Part shown: positions 29,623 through 42,575 of the stretch, one piece after another
Layout of the letters: each line of letters starts with the position of its first letter
Position numbering within the stretch: the stretch's first letter is position 1
Assembly: GCA_022559985.1 (NCBI GenBank)
Contig: JAFJTR010000120.1
Coordinates: 1 to 64,000 of the forward strand
Direction: 5' to 3'
DNA from: Parastagonospora avenae f. sp. tritici 18332-5
Lineage: Eukaryota; Ascomycota; Dothideomycetes; Pleosporales; Phaeosphaeriaceae
Length of the DNA stretch: 64,000 nt
Notes under the pieces: generated by a model
Database searches by the model: none
Told to the model about the DNA's origin: nothing
What the model saw: the letters and a program-made list of their open reading frames with translations, nothing else
Made by a program: the position numbers and the translations under genes

Positions 29623-32600
29623 ATGGGTGAAACCGTCTTGCCTACCGTCGAGGAGTCTTCTCCCCAACTTGACGAACCCCCTATATGTGGTTTAAATGAG
29701 CCGCATACTGCACCCCATCAAAGGCAACTACAGCCAAAACCAGCCGATGGCAACGCACCGCCAGCGCTGAACGCCCCGCATACACTCTCCTTCGAAGAAG
29801 TTGCAGAGACACTGCGCGTGGACATCAAGTGAGAGAGCATCTTTGCCTTTCGCCTTTGAAGCTTACTGACTCTTTCAGCCATGGACTCAGCAATCATGAA
29901 GCTGAGTCGCGCCTCCAGCTCTATGGCCCTAACAAGGTTAAGGGAGCTGAAGGGCTTTCTTTGTGGAAGATTCTCATGAGGCAGATTTCGAACAGTCTTA
30001 CTTTCGTCCTCATCATTGTCATGGCCCTAAGCTTTGGCATTGACGACTACATTGAAGGCGCTGTCATCACTGCAGTCATCTGTCTGAACATCGTTGTCGG
30101 TTTCTGGCAAGACTACCAGGCTGAGAAGACTATCGAGTCCCTCAAGAAGCTCACCGCCCCAGAGGCCACTATCACTCGTAATGGCGTATCAGACCTTAAG
30201 GTCAAGGCCATCGACCTTGTGCCTGGTGACATCGTACAGCTCAGTGTCGGAGGTATCGTGCCTGCTGACCTGCGACTGATCGATGGTGTCAACGCCTGCA
30301 CCAACGAAGCATTCCTCACAGGTGAATCTATCCCTGTTGAGAAGACGCCTGAGAAGACGTTTGACGACCCCGAACTCTCTACTGGTGACCGAACGAACCT
30401 CGCCTATTCTGGTAGCGAGATGACATCCGGTCGGTGCCGTGGTATCGTTGTCGCTACCGGCATGGAGACCGAAGTCGGAAAGATCGCCGTCATGCTTCGC
30501 CAGAAGAAGGATCACAAAGAGCGCAATGAGTCTCTTCCCATGAAAGTGTGGAGGAGATTTGCTGGTGGTGTCAAGACTATTCTCGGTCTTGTCGGAACCC
30601 CACTGCAAATCACCCTCAGCAAATTTGCCCTTCTTCTTTTCGGTCTCGCTATCCTCCTTGCCATTATTGTCTTCTCTGCAAGCAAGTGGCAGATTGGTGG
30701 CGAGGTCCTCATCTATGGTATCTGTGTTGCCGTTGCCGTCATCCCCGAATCCCTCATCGCGGTGTTAACCATCACCATCGCGGTGGGAGGAAAGGCCATG
30801 GCAAAGGCCAACGTCATCACAAGAGTCCAATCCGCTATCGAGGCTGTTGGTGGAGTCACCAACATCTGCTCCGATAAGACCGGAACCCTCACTCAGGGTC
30901 GCATGGTGTCGAAGAAAGCCATCATCCCCGGTGCAGGTGTCATCACGGTCGATGCCATCACTGATCCCTTCAACCCCACAAGCGGTCATGTCAGTCTCGA
31001 CCAAGAGCGTCTTACCCTGGACAACTTTACGCCCAACCCGGCCATGGCCCGCTTTCTACGCACGATTGCCCTTTGCAACAACTCCAAGGTCCGACCAGCG
31101 TTCGACATGGACAATGGCAACGACTCTCCCAGTGAGAAGAAGGGAGCACTCGACCGCACTATCAGCGATGATGGTCGTGACACTGATGCTTCCACAATCG
31201 AGTCTTTCTCACCACCCCCAACAGCCATCATGCAAGGCCTCTCTGCCGGACCTTGGAAGGCTTACGGCGAACCGACTGAGATTGCTCTGCACGTTCTTGC
31301 GTCTCGCTTCGGCATGGGTAAGGAAGACATTCTGAGCACTCACAATATCCACCTCGCTACTGAATTCTCTTTCGACTCGACTGTCAAGAAGATGTCGGTC
31401 ATCTACAAGGACAATCAGTCTAGCCTGCTCGACGTCTACACCAAGGGCGCCACGGAATTTATGCTTCCAGTCCTGAACATCTCGGAAGAGGAACGTACTC
31501 AAATCATGCAGTCCGCTGAAACCATGGCGAACGAAGGCCTCCGTGTTCTCTGCATTGCCCACAAGTCGCTCCCAGCTGGCTCCGACTACAGCGTCCGTGA
31601 GGAGGTCGAGAGCAACCTCAACTTCATCGGTCTTGTCGCCATCTACGACCCGCCTCGTCTCGAAACCAAGGGCGCTGTCCGTGAATGCAAGGTCGCCGGT
31701 ATCACTGTCCACATGCTCACGGGTGACCACCCCGGTACTGCCCGCGCCATCGCCAAGGATGTTGACATTATCGACGACCACACTCCTGCCTCTGCCGTCA
31801 TGATCGCTAGAGATTTCGATCAATTGACCGAGGACCAGATCGACGCTATGGAGACACTCCCCCTTGTTATCGCCAGATGTAGCCCCAAGACCAAGGTCAA
31901 GATGGTGCAGGCCCTCCACAGGCGAGGCCGCTTCTGCGTCATGACCGGCGACGGCGTCAACGATTCCCCCGCGCTCAAGCAAGCCAACGTCGGTATGGCC
32001 ATGGGCACCGGCAGCGACGTCGCCAAAGACGCCGCCGAAATGGTGCTGACCGACGACAACTTCGCCTCGATCGTCAAAGCCGTCGAAGAAGGTCGCCGCC
32101 TCTTCGACAACATCCAGAAGTTCCTGATGCACCTCCTCATCTCCAACATCGCACAGGTCATTCTCCTACTCATCGGCCTCTCCTTCAAAGACACAGACAA
32201 CCACTCGGTCTTCCCCCTCTCTCCGATCGAAATCCTCTGGGTCAACCTCATCACCTCGTCCTTCCTCGCCATCGGCCTCGGCCTCGAGGAGAGCCAGGAA
32301 GACAGCATGCTACGCCCGCCGCACGATGTGAAAGCAGGCGTATTTACCAAGGAACTCATCACGGACAAATTCATCTACGGCTTCTTCATGGGCGCACTAT
32401 GTCTCTTCAGCTTCGCCATCGTCGCCTACGTCGGTCCCGGCGGCGGAAACCTCGGCTCGGGCTGTAACGAGGGCTACAACGATACATGCGAAGTCGTGTT
32501 CCGCGCGCGCGCAACAACCTACGCGACCATCACCCTCTTACTGTTGGTAACAGCGTGGGAAGTCAAGCACTTCGCTCGCAGCCTGTTCAACATGTACCCC

Positions 32601-32951
32601 ACCACCACCCCGTCCTCCACCCCCTCAAAAATCTTCTCAATCTTCCCCACCCTCTACCGCAACCGCTTCCTCTTCTTCGCCGTCATGGCGGGCCTGGCCG
32701 GCATGTTTCCCATCATATACATCCCGTTCCTTAACGAAAAGGTTTTCAAGCACGGGCGCATTACGTGGGAGTGGGGCGTGAGTGCTGGTGCGGTTGTTAT
32801 CTATATCGCGGCGATTGAGATGTGGAAGATGGTTAAAAGGCGCTTGGGGATTTGGAGTGGGGCGCGCAGGACGATTAGGAGGGAGGATGCGGAGGCGAGA
32901 GCGGGGGTTGGGGGCGTGGATAGGGCTGTTGTTGGGAGTGAGAAGGTGTGA
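29623..32951 (+). CDS. ENA-type (P-type IID) Na+/K+-exporting ATPase
   Basis: Two exons, 29623–29828 and 29879–32951, with a 50-nt intron (GTGAGA…TTTCAG) joining VDI-N-HGLSNHEAES; 1092 residues. It pumps Na+ (and K+ at high pH) out across the plasma membrane using ATP. Landmarks in order: cation-ATPase N-terminal domain, TM1–2 (LTFVLIIVMALSFGIDDYI), actuator motif LTGES, TM4 with PESL (type II), phosphorylation motif CSDKTGTLTQGRM with D401, hinge MLTGDHPGTARAIA, TGDGVNDSPALK, and six C-terminal membrane helices beginning LLISNIAQVILLLIG. PESL and the overall length favour IID over SERCA (IIA). A long antisense open frame (32132–31209) is a shadow. Confidence 0.95.
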
Positions 32952-33405
32952 TGTGGAGGTTGAGTTGTATGGGGGCAATGTTTGATTTGTGGATTGACCC
33001 TTGGTCTGTCTTTATGGTTGGCACACGAGCTACATCACGCTCCTTAGCATCAATGACTAAACGATTTATGATCAACCTGCTTTGCTTCGTCGATTACCTT
33101 GTTGCGTCTTTGATGTCGTGTTGGGCCTATTGGTTGTTGAGGTCAGCGCAGAATACATACACACTACATGTATCTCATCATGTACGAATTATAGACGTGT
33201 ACACAGCGTTGTTCTCACACTCTACTCTCAATCCAAGCACACATGAATGAAGGGATAAACTATGCTCTTTCGATATCGTATCTTACAGCTATATACATGC
33301 CCACTATCCATCCCAGCACTTTATTTGGGAAAGCGCCATACCATTCGAAATCCCAAACTCATACGCCTCGCTAGATGATGCAAATGCCGCCCACACCCAC
33401 CCATT
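32952..33405. other. Convergent spacer between the ENA ATPase and the checkpoint gene
   Basis: About 450 bp between two facing stop codons. No coding sequence supported. Confidence 0.5.
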
Positions 33406-36400
33406 TTACTCCTCCACTAAAGCGCCCAAAATCAAACTCTGAATAACAAACTCCGCACATGTGATCTTCACCTTCTTGCCACCGACCTCGCCCCTTGCAA
33501 CAAGCTCTTCCTTCTCCTCGCCATCATCGCGCTTTCTCTTCTTGCCTTTCTTCGGCTTGCCACTGGCCGCGGGTTTGCCCGTACCGAAGAGCTCAGCAGC
33601 TGCATCAGCGACGCCGGCCTCGCCGTTGTCGACGTAAATCCAGTCCCACTGCGCGTCACGTATCATGTCTGAAGCAGCGGAGAGGTCGGCGCAGCGACCT
33701 ACCGTTGCGGAGCCGAGAGCGTGGGTGAGAAAGATGAAAGGTTGGCGTTTCTCGATTTCCTTCTTGGATTTACCGGTGACGAGAAGGACGGTTTGGTTCT
33801 GAAGGAGAAGGTCGCGGTTGCTGGTGGTCTGGTCGAAGGAGAGGTCGTCGGCAGCGGGGTCGTAGGGGATCATGGTGCGTGAGCGAACGACGCCGTTGGG
33901 GTCCAGGAACTTTGAGACACCGGCGGGAAGCAGGTACTTGATGAATGGCACAGCGCGGGAGGCGTTAAGAGAGTCTTGTACCCATCGGAGATGGAGACAG
34001 GGTACGTTGAGGGCCAGAGCTTGGACGTACTTGGTGCTGCGCGAGTGCGAATCTGAGATCAGAGCCACAAAGCCGAGATCTCTATACGCAGGCTTCAATA
34101 CCAGTCCTTCAGTCCCGTCGACAACTGAGGCAGACTGACGCCGGCTTTGTGACGAAGTGGGTGCGTCATCCGACTCGTAGTCGAACAATTCGTGAAAGCC
34201 TTGTCCCAGTACCATACCACCGTTTGACTTGATGAGTCTCGAGAGCTCTTCTTTATCGACATCCATAGCGGTTGAGGTCAATACAAAGGCCATGTTTGAG
34301 AACACACTGCTGCAGGATCGTGCGGAAGAAGATGCGACTGAGGCAGCTCGACCGGTGGCATTCTTGAGAAGCGATGGTACTGTCATCCCTCGCCGACTAA
34401 ATGAGGGAGTGGTCAGAGGATCTGCCGCATTGACGGGCGTGCCGATGCGAGATGTGGACTTGCTGGGTGAATTGGGTGGTGAAAAATTGTATGATCGATC
34501 CCGGAGCCTCGTCCAAAGCTGTGTCGTCAGATAGATGCTTCCCATAGGTACCGAGATACGCTTCGGAGGCTGCAGTGTCTTAGCTGCATGAAGACTGTCT
34601 CGTCGCTTCTCCTCTAGCACAATAGTTGAATAACCACGGTGATCGGTCGTAAGGCTGTCCTGTGCCCCGACGTCCTCAATCTTGTCCTTGAAGCCGACGA
34701 TCACATATGTGTGCTTCTTCATACCTGCCTCATCCACCTTGACATGGTCTCCAGGGCGGAGGTCAAAAGCGCGAACCTGACTGGCATCTAGAGTGGTGGT
34801 GTTACCATCGTCGAAGCGAACATTCAATTGGCGACCAACGACTCGACCAAGACATATCGCGGGATAGAAGTGGCTGCCTGGCCATGACGCAAGAATGCGG
34901 TTGGGAGCGATGATGTCCCCTGCAGATGCTTCACCAGTGTCTGAAGCTGCCTGTACGACGGTTTCCTTGCTCGCGGGTTCTGGTGTTAGGTCCGCCATCT
35001 CATCTCGCTCTTCATCAGCATCCGGCATAGCAACATCGACATTAGCAACCGCTTTACGTTTGGCTCGCTTTGTGAGAGTGGCTGGTGTACTCGCACGGCT
35101 CCGAACAGTAGGTTCAGCCTTTGACGGAGAAGATGACATGGCAGCCAGTATCTCCCTATCAACAGGCTTGAGCGCCCCCTTCTTCTGGGTCTTCCCTCTT
35201 GTGGGCCTGGGCGCGAGTTTCGTCTTGAGGATGGCCTGTCGGGCGTATGGAGCTTGTGCCTCTTGCCTAGCCTGCACGACTGCGTTCGCTCCCTGATCCT
35301 CGCGCTCTTGAGCCGATGAAGTCGGTGGCGTTTGTACGGGCGCTGGACGTTGTTCATCTCGTGGGGATTCAGTCAACTGATCGGGGTCGACGGTGGGAGG
35401 GGCCATTGGTTTGATGGGACTGCGAAAGACGTTGCGCTTCGCAGTGTATGTCACCTTCCGTCGCTTCGCTGATGGAGGCGCAGGAGATGAGCTGTTCACT
35501 AAATTCTCGTCCTCGTCGTCGAAGCCGCTGAGGCGGGGTATCTCGATTTCTTCCTCCATCTGAGTGTCAGGCAGATTGTGAATGTCCTGCAAAGAGCGAA
35601 GGCGCTCGTCGGCTGTGATGGTGTCGCCACCATTCTCCTTGGAGCTTTCTGGAAGAGGCTGGTCGTGTTGAGATCCAGACAACTGTTCATTTGCGGTATG
35701 GAATGGCTCGGTGCTGTTGGTCTGGTTCGGCGCGCCAGGGTCAGCTATCGGAAGTGCATAGTCGTGCATGGCAGAATTTTCAGCAAACAAGGATGGCTGC
35801 GTCTCCTCAAGCGCATCCGTCTCAGGAACAGTGTTCTGACGTTGCATGCGGGGCGGCGGTGACGGCACAGGAGCTTCACTATCCTGAATACATTCCGCGG
35901 GTGGTGAGTGCTCTTGTATCCGTTCCTGAGAAAGCTCGTGCTGCGGCTCCTCCTGCTCCAAGGTTTCCGGAACTTCGTGATCTGTTTCAAAGTCGACCTT
36001 CTGAGGCTGAACCAGATCCAGCTCGTCGTCTCCTTCGACACCTTGTTCCGGGCTGCCATCTCCATCTTCCTCGGGCTCTGGTTTGGTAAGCGGTAGATCC
36101 TCCTCGTCCTCATTTGCCGCCTCTTCATCAGGAGCTGTAGGCTCAACAGACTCGCGAACACCACCACCCTCCGCATACTCATCGTATGCTCGGTCATGTT
36201 CGTCGTATGTGACAGAGCCATCGACCGCAGAGATGGGGGGACTACTAGGTACGCCCTCTTCATCTTCTGGCATGATGTCCTCATCCACATCATCTGCTGT
36301 GTCTTCTGGACTCAAGCCTGGCGGCAGTGGTGGTATAGAAGACGAGATGACTTGGCTAGTGTAACCAGTCTTGGAAGCCATGGTGGTCTGGTTGATGCTG

Positions 36401-38274
36401 TACTGGTTTATTGAGGGCGATGAGGGGAACCGTAAGAATTTTGGCCGCGGTATGCTGTCGTAATTGGCAGTTGTGTCTGGCTGTGAGTCCATGATGGCAA
36501 CGGAGTCGCGGCTGCTCTGGGGTCGAAGCGCTTCTATGGGAAGTGGCTGCGACGCGGGCGCTTGGGGTTGAGATTCGCGTTCAAGGCGAGAGGTTGGAGT
36601 TGCAAGTTGGGAAGAGTGGCGTGGAGATTGACCTGATTGGGTCCTGATGGGGTGAGAGGAAGTTTTCGGGACCTGTACCCTATTGTCCTTGCTGCTGTTC
36701 ACCGCGGCCCGGGAAAATTCGTCGGATGAATCGTCGTCTTGCCCGTTGGTGGTCATAGCTTGAGCGGGCTTTTCTGTTGATTCTGCGTTGTCGCGACTCT
36801 CGGCTGCGGGCCGTGATGCTGTTTCGACTGGTGAAAATGCGCTTCTCTTCCTCCCTCGTCTCTTGCTCGAATCCGGAGAGAGCGGTGCTGGCGCTGAGAC
36901 ATGTATGAACGACATGGCGGCCTTCTGCTCAAGATCCTCCTTCAGCTTTCTCTTCTGGATCCGAAACTGGGCAGCTGAGGGCGCCTCCCAGCTGTCTTCC
37001 TCCACAAGCGGTACCGGTTTCTCACGTGTTGTGCGCTTACGCCTCTCCTGCGACTCCTTCATTGAGACGTACTCTGCACGGGGCTCGCTTGACGATCGGA
37101 CGGGCGGGTCACTTCGCGGTGTTTCGTTGCGCATGCCTTTGATGGGGCTCGACAAGCCTTCAGCCGGGCTCGAAGGGCGGACATGGGTGAAGTTCGGCGA
37201 AGGTCGGGTGAAAGCTACATCCTCACTGGCCTCGGGCAAGGCTGGAGAGGTGGGTGCTTGGGTATTCTGCCATACCTGAGTGAGTGACATGGACGCACCG
37301 CCACCGCCGCCACCGCCGAAGCCTGGGAAGGCGAATGCGGCGGCAGATGCGACTGTGCCGGGCGTGGTGATGTTCGTCCGTACGGCTGAGCTGAGCATCT
37401 GTCTTGAGCTGTCCCTCTTCCTCCCCGCGATTGCAGGCGTCTCGAACTTGAGCGGGCTTGTGGGCGCATATTGGCCCGGCGGAAGCACACCCAACACGTC
37501 GTCGTCGTATAGGACTGTCGGGCTTGTGATGTTCGGACTCTGCTGGTCTTGACTTGATTCGACGGACTGGACACCGTCATTCGGACTATCACCCTCGTCC
37601 TCATCCACGTGCTCCACAAACAGCGACTTCGGAACAGATCCCTTTCTGGTGATTGGCGTTTTCTGTGTTGTGTGGACGGCACTCGTGTAATGGTTGTTGT
37701 ATATCTGGCTGTCCGGCTGTGTGTCGCCCGGAGCGTCAATACCGCCGGCAAAGCTGTGGAACATTTTGGGCGCGCTGTCCGTCTCTTTTACGAATCCGGT
37801 GCTTGCAGGCGCGCTGTGGTGGGTGGGTAGCGCGGGCTTAACATTTCTCGTGGATGCGACGCGTCGTGGGGACAGCGCGCGACTGAACGGGGCAAGAACG
37901 ACGGGTGGTTGCAGCTGTTCCGGGAGGTCGCTGAGGAGCTGCAGCGGGACGGCGAAGGTCGATGCAGAGGCGGGATTGCCCGATTGATTACTCTCAGTGG
38001 AAGTGCTGAGGTGAAAGGCCCTGTCGCTGCCTGCGCGCTGCCGTAGCAGCTGTGAAAGTTGAGATGGATCCTACGTGTGGCGTCAATGGTCAGTGACAAT
38101 GATCTGCGAGAAGGTGCAGGGGTCTCGGTCGCACTGCGCATCATCGCGTATGCGCCCGAGATAAGGACTCACATCGAAGAAGCGTTCATCGAGCCCCATA
38201 GAAGCCTGTGATTCTGACATTGCGACTTGTCCATCCTGCAGCGGAGAGTGCTCCAGGAAGTGGTGGTGGTGCAT
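33406..38274 (-). CDS. Rad9/Crb2/53BP1-type DNA damage checkpoint mediator
   Basis: Two exons, 38274–38173 and 38070–33406; the 102-nt intron (GTGAGT…ACGTAG) joins DERFFD to DPSQLSQLL; 1588 residues. A start at the second Met, 38220, is also possible. The mediator binds methylated histone H4 and phospho-H2A at breaks and recruits checkpoint kinases in the nucleus. The long disordered first two thirds have many SQ/TQ sites. A Tudor region near residues 1090–1160 starts ILASWPGSHFYPA and has VRFDDGNTTTLDASQVRAFDLRPGDHVKV. Tandem BRCTs fill the C-terminus: AFVLTSTAMDVDKEELSRLIKSNGG, then LGFVALISDSHSRSTKYVQALALNVPCLHLRWV, and QTVLLVTGK…WDWIYVDNG. A basic KKGKKRKRDD run lies near the end. Confidence 0.93.
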
Positions 38275-38932
38275 GTCTTACACGATTCAGCCGAGTCGCG
38301 TACGCGCCAATCAATCGACGCATAACGCGCCCTCACGTGGCGAACGGTGCTTTGCGCCTTCTAATACTAGCTCTGATTCGTGACGCCCTCACACATTCGC
38401 GAGCGGTTCGCGCTACAGAACGTCTAAGGCATCTTCAACTTCAATGTGCCAGGTCTTTGTGGAAGCATTTTGACGCAGCTTGCTGGTTCTGAGCACATAC
38501 ACAGATGAAATGCGGCTGTATCCATCCCTTTCTTTTGTGTCTATTAGATTGTCTCGGTAGCCATCCCTCATTTTCTTTGTGGTGCAGTGTGTTCACAGCC
38601 CGTTTATCACGTGTTCGTGCGAATGCATGATCTAAGGTTGCCTTGATCGCTGTCTACCCATCGTATGACCTACTTGAGCTTCCTTGCCAAAGTGTTCAGT
38701 AGTTTGAAAATAAGCATTCGTTCAACATGTAAATTGTACAGTGTGTGTTCTGCTGCCGCAATGGCTGCCTCTTGCCTGGCATCCCCCAACCTCCACTCCA
38801 ACATCATCCTTCTCTTTGTTCCCAAATCACTCTGCTCGTTCATCCGTCCCATTCCGCCTTTCGTAATGTTTGACCTGGACCCATTGTAGTCTTCACATTC
38901 AACAGGTTCCATGCGTCCCCCTCTTGCTGCAC
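38275..38932. other. Intergenic region, nothing supported
   Basis: 658 bp between the start of the checkpoint gene and the stop of SDHC, both on the minus strand. It holds the checkpoint gene promoter. No coding sequence seen. Confidence 0.5.
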
Positions 38933-39517
38933 TTAAACAGCAAAGACGTAGTAGAAAGTGCTGATGAAAGTCAGCGCCACCGCAGTCCACCCCGACTTGA
39001 TGACCGCCGCATTCTTCATTCCAATGCCAAAGTCCCACACCAAATGCCTGATTCCCTGGTACGCGTGGAAGAAGAATGGCAGCGCGAAGAAGCTCTTGAC
39101 TCCTATCTTGACAGCGGCGGGCCACGCAGCGACAGCGGCGACCATCGACTGCGTCTCGAGATGCCAGCCAGTGTATGGCGCTGCGAGGTAGGCGAATCCC
39201 CACAGGTAGAAGGAGCCGGTGATGATGACGGCAGTCAGGCGGTTGAGGCCCGAGGAGTACCAGGTGATTTGCGGCCTGTAGATGGACAGATGCGGGGAGA
39301 CGGGGCGGTTGACACGTTGCTTGACGAGGATTTCATGAGCTTCGGCTTGGGAGGTTGCGAGTCTATGCGTGCTGTCAGTATATGCCCTACCGGTGGTGGA
39401 GATGTTGTCGATGCGGTCATACCTTCGCTGCACCAAGCTGCGTCCCGCAGGCTGAATCTTCATTGCCGGCGCCGCCGCCCGTCGCAATCCCAACTGGAAC
39501 AATCGCATGCTTGCCAT
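38933..39517 (-). CDS. SDHC: Succinate dehydrogenase cytochrome b560 subunit (SdhC)
   Basis: Two exons, 39517–39423 and 39362–38933; the 60-nt intron is in frame and easily missed, but removing it gives LVQRR-LATSQ, as in fungal orthologs; 174 residues. SdhC is a membrane anchor of mitochondrial complex II, holding heme b and part of the ubiquinone site. The N-terminus is a basic mitochondrial presequence (MRLFQLGLRRAAAP). The family signature RPVSPHLSIYRPQITWYSSGLNRLTA is followed by three membrane helices, and HAYQGIRHLVWDFG carries the heme-ligand histidine. This is one of the subunits where SDHI fungicide-resistance changes occur in plant pathogens. Confidence 0.95.
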   Translation of the reverse strand: MASMRLFQLGLRRAAAPAMKIQPAGRSLVQRRYDRIDNISTTGRAYTDSTHRLATSQAEAHEILVKQRVNRPVSPHLSIYRPQITWYSSGLNRLTAVIITGSFYLWGFAYLAAPYTGWHLETQSMVAAVAAWPAAVKIGVKSFFALPFFFHAYQGIRHLVWDFGIGMKNAAVIKSGWTAVALTFISTFYYVFAV

Positions 39518-40299
39518 TTTCGCACTTCACTACAACTCGTCGCTGGTGTCGGTTCGGTCGTGGTGGAGTGTCGCTTGGATTCCATGTCGTCAAATGCCAT
39601 CTTCGCCCGCAATCCCGAGGCTGCTGCCAGCCAATCAGCGCCCCGCAGTATCCAAGCTTAGTCGCTTAGTCACCCGCCCGCGAACCCGATATTTTCTCGC
39701 GATTTTCGTTTCACCCTTTGCTCTTCTTCACGAACCTCGATATCGCCGGCAACGAGCGCAAGCTTTGAGTTGTCGGAATGACAACCTATTTGTCTGCTGG
39801 CGTTATGTCAGTGGATTGGGTGCATGAGAGTTTGGAGAGGAGCAAGCCCGTAGTTAATCGCTCGTATAGTCAAAAGCAATGGCTGCGCGAGTTTCATATC
39901 AAGGCGACATATCAAATATTAAGATGACTTTAGATAGTCTTGATGGATTCAGCTTTATTCCAAGGACGAAGGCTTTCGTGTGCTGTGTCTTGATGAACGA
40001 TCGCTTCACGGGCGGATGTACCTTCCACGTATGCTGAAGCGCGTCTCATCGCGTGCCGCCTTCATGGTCGCGAGAATGTCACACCTCGCGGCATCTCACT
40101 GTTTACTGTGGCTCAGATGTTCACGATGTCAATGGTAACAGCCGCACGTCTGACGACATGAGAGCGCGCTCGAACAGCTTTGCGCCTCTCGACCGCAAAA
40201 TTTTCTTCTTCCATCTTTACCTCACTCATGCAACGGAACTACCGTACATTGACTCCATGAACCGGTGACTGTTGCAACTACAGATTGAACAACTTCAGC
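39518..40299. promoter_or_regulatory. Divergent intergenic region between SDHC and the WDR89-like gene
   Basis: 782 bp between head-to-head start codons, so it carries both promoters. No other gene is supported here. Confidence 0.45.
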
Positions 40300-41657
40300 A
40301 TGTCTGCAACGGCAATCGCAAGCTCTAGCGCGGGGTTGCCGCCAAACTCGTACATCTACAAGGTCATCTCCACAGCACCACGGCAAGACCCTCTCACGTA
40401 CTCCAAACTCGACCAGCTAGCCATTATATCATCAGACGATTCCTTGCGATTTCTTGACCCATCGACACTTGCCGTGAACGGTACTGTCAAAAATGTCAAC
40501 GACAAAGTCACATGTCTCGAACGGGCGAACGATGCGCCAAGCAATGTTGTCGCGACAGCAGGAAGAGATGGGATGATACGATTCTGGGATAAGCGAACTC
40601 ACCAGAAAGCACTTGAGATTGAGAGCCGTACGCACATCCTTCTGCGTGTGGAAGCGTTTAAGCTGATAACACAATAGCACACAAGCTCATCTCGGCAATG
40701 GTATGCGATGCTCAAAAGAACTTCATCGCAGCTGGTATCGAGAACCCTGAAGACGGCGCTGGCGTATCTCCTGTCTACGTCTGGTAAGCCACCTCCCACT
40801 ACAGCAAGAGTATATATTGACCGAATTTCAGGGACCAGCGCAACCCCTCAACACCCACTCTATCACTCGTCGAATCACATACAGATACCATCACATCTCT
40901 CCAACTTCATCCAAGCCACCCAAATCTTCTCCTGTCTTCTAGTACCGATGGCCTCGTCAACGTCTTCGACACCTCTCAGGCCGAGGAAGAAGACGCCTTG
41001 TATCAAGTCATCAACCACGGATCAGCCATCGCGCACGCTGGCTTCATGTACCCCGGCACTGACATTTACGCACTTGGCACAGACGAGACAATGAGCTTCT
41101 ACGCCCTCCAAAGCCAAAAAGAGGATGAGGAAGAGCCAACGCCAAAGGTATTTGGAGACGTCAGAGAAGTGCTCGGGTGCGAGTATCTCGTCGACATGCA
41201 CTGGGTTGGCGCGCATCCGTTTATCGCTGCTGGAAAGCACAGGTACGTTGTAGAAGTATTCAAAAACTTCCACTGACACGAGACAGCGCCAGCAACCTCA
41301 CCCTTATCCCACTCACGAAACCCTCTCCAGCCCCTCTCGACTACGCCTTCGAATCCAGCAAAAGCATCCAACTCCCCGGCGCCCATGGCGAGGAAATTGT
41401 TCGCGACGTGTTCACGAATATACATGTGCGTCACACACCGCTCATTAACTCTTCATCCAGCTAACACATGATAGACGCGAACGACGTACACGTGCGGAGA
41501 AGACAGCCACATCCGAGCGTGGAAGCTCGCTGATGACGAGAGTATGGATATTGACGAGGAAGCGGAGCCGAAAAAGAAGAGCAGTGAGAAGAAGGAGAGA
41601 CGTAGGGATAAGAAGGAGAAGCGCAAAGGTGAGGAGAAGAGGTTCAAGCCGTATTGA
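40300..41657 (+). CDS. WDR89-like WD40-repeat protein
   Basis: Five exons by splice sites and frame: 40300–40627, 40678–40783, 40832–41242, 41287–41425 and 41475–41657; introns 44–50 nt; 388 residues. The start is ATG 40300. WD repeats: LAIISSDDSLRFLD, VVATAGRDGMIRFWDKR, FIAAGIENPEDGAGVSPVYVWDQR, LLLSSSTDGLVNVFDTSQ, DIYALGTDETMSFYAL, and TYTCGEDSHIRAWKL. The gap after the fifth exon's propeller blade is a Lys/Glu-rich tail (KKKSSEKKERRRDKK) that could act as a nuclear localisation signal. The repeat spacing and DALYQVINHGSAI segment fit WDR89, a conserved protein of uncertain role. Confidence 0.82.
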
Positions 41658-42575
41658 AGGGATCCTGGGTATGTGGAAGAGACAGATCGCAAGCTATTTC
41701 GACTCAAAAGACTTGGTGTTCTAAAGCCGCGATCCAACGAAAAGGTTATGCTCGCAGTATGTAATGCAGTAAAGAACTTGCTACACTCCATCCATTATAT
41801 TCCCACCATGCCCCTCATTTTCGAACTAAACATTCATAATTCTCTCCGCGCTTACTCGCCCTGACCCGCCGACAAAGGATCGTGGAACAAGGGAAAAGAA
41901 GTGTTCGCCTTTGGAAATGCAGGACTGCACACACGTGCCTTATGTAGCGTATTGTCTACTATTAATGCTATACGTTGGGAGTCTAGCGGAACACCGCCAT
42001 GCGATACTTTTCCACTTTAAATAAGGAATTCAGTCATAGTAGCCTTGCGGGAAAGTGACTCCTAGAATTAACCGTTCCCTCGCACGCAAAGAGAGGTACT
42101 AAGAAGTGTTTGGTATGTACACAATGTTGCTCGAATTTAGCGTGGATTAGTATGCAACTCGCCGCTAGTGCGTGTACCTGGAGAACCCAGGAGAAACAAC
42201 ACTTTGTTGTAGGCAGATAAAGAACGGTGCCTTGATTCTTGTCATTTCATGTATCCGCAGACTTGACCCAATCTTCTGACCGTCCAAATATGTTTATTTG
42301 AGCACTCCAGATACCTCATGACACAGCCTGATCAGAGTTAAGTGACACGGTGACAGGCACCACCCTATTCAACGTTGTGTGAAGCCTCCAAGCTCCCTCA
42401 ACATAACCATTCATGTGCACGCGTAAAGTCGATGTAGCAAGCAAACCTGAGCATAACAGCCACTTCATTCTTATCTTCCGAAGCTGTAGCAGTCAGGTAT
42501 ACTCCACGCATCTCAATCATATATCATCAGATCCGATCCTGCCCCTCTCCACCTCCTCCAAATAATATGTCATCT
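41658..42575. other. Convergent intergenic region, nothing supported
   Basis: 918 bp between facing stop codons, with no coding, TIR or repeat signal that I can see. Confidence 0.5.

Noticed and set aside
31209..32132. 307-codon minus-strand open frame
   Set aside because: It lies fully antisense to the ENA ATPase exon and has no domain; a shadow of the codon bias.
35745..36293. 182-codon minus frame inside the checkpoint gene
   Set aside because: Another frame of the same strand; the Rad9/Crb2 frame is continuous and has clear domains.
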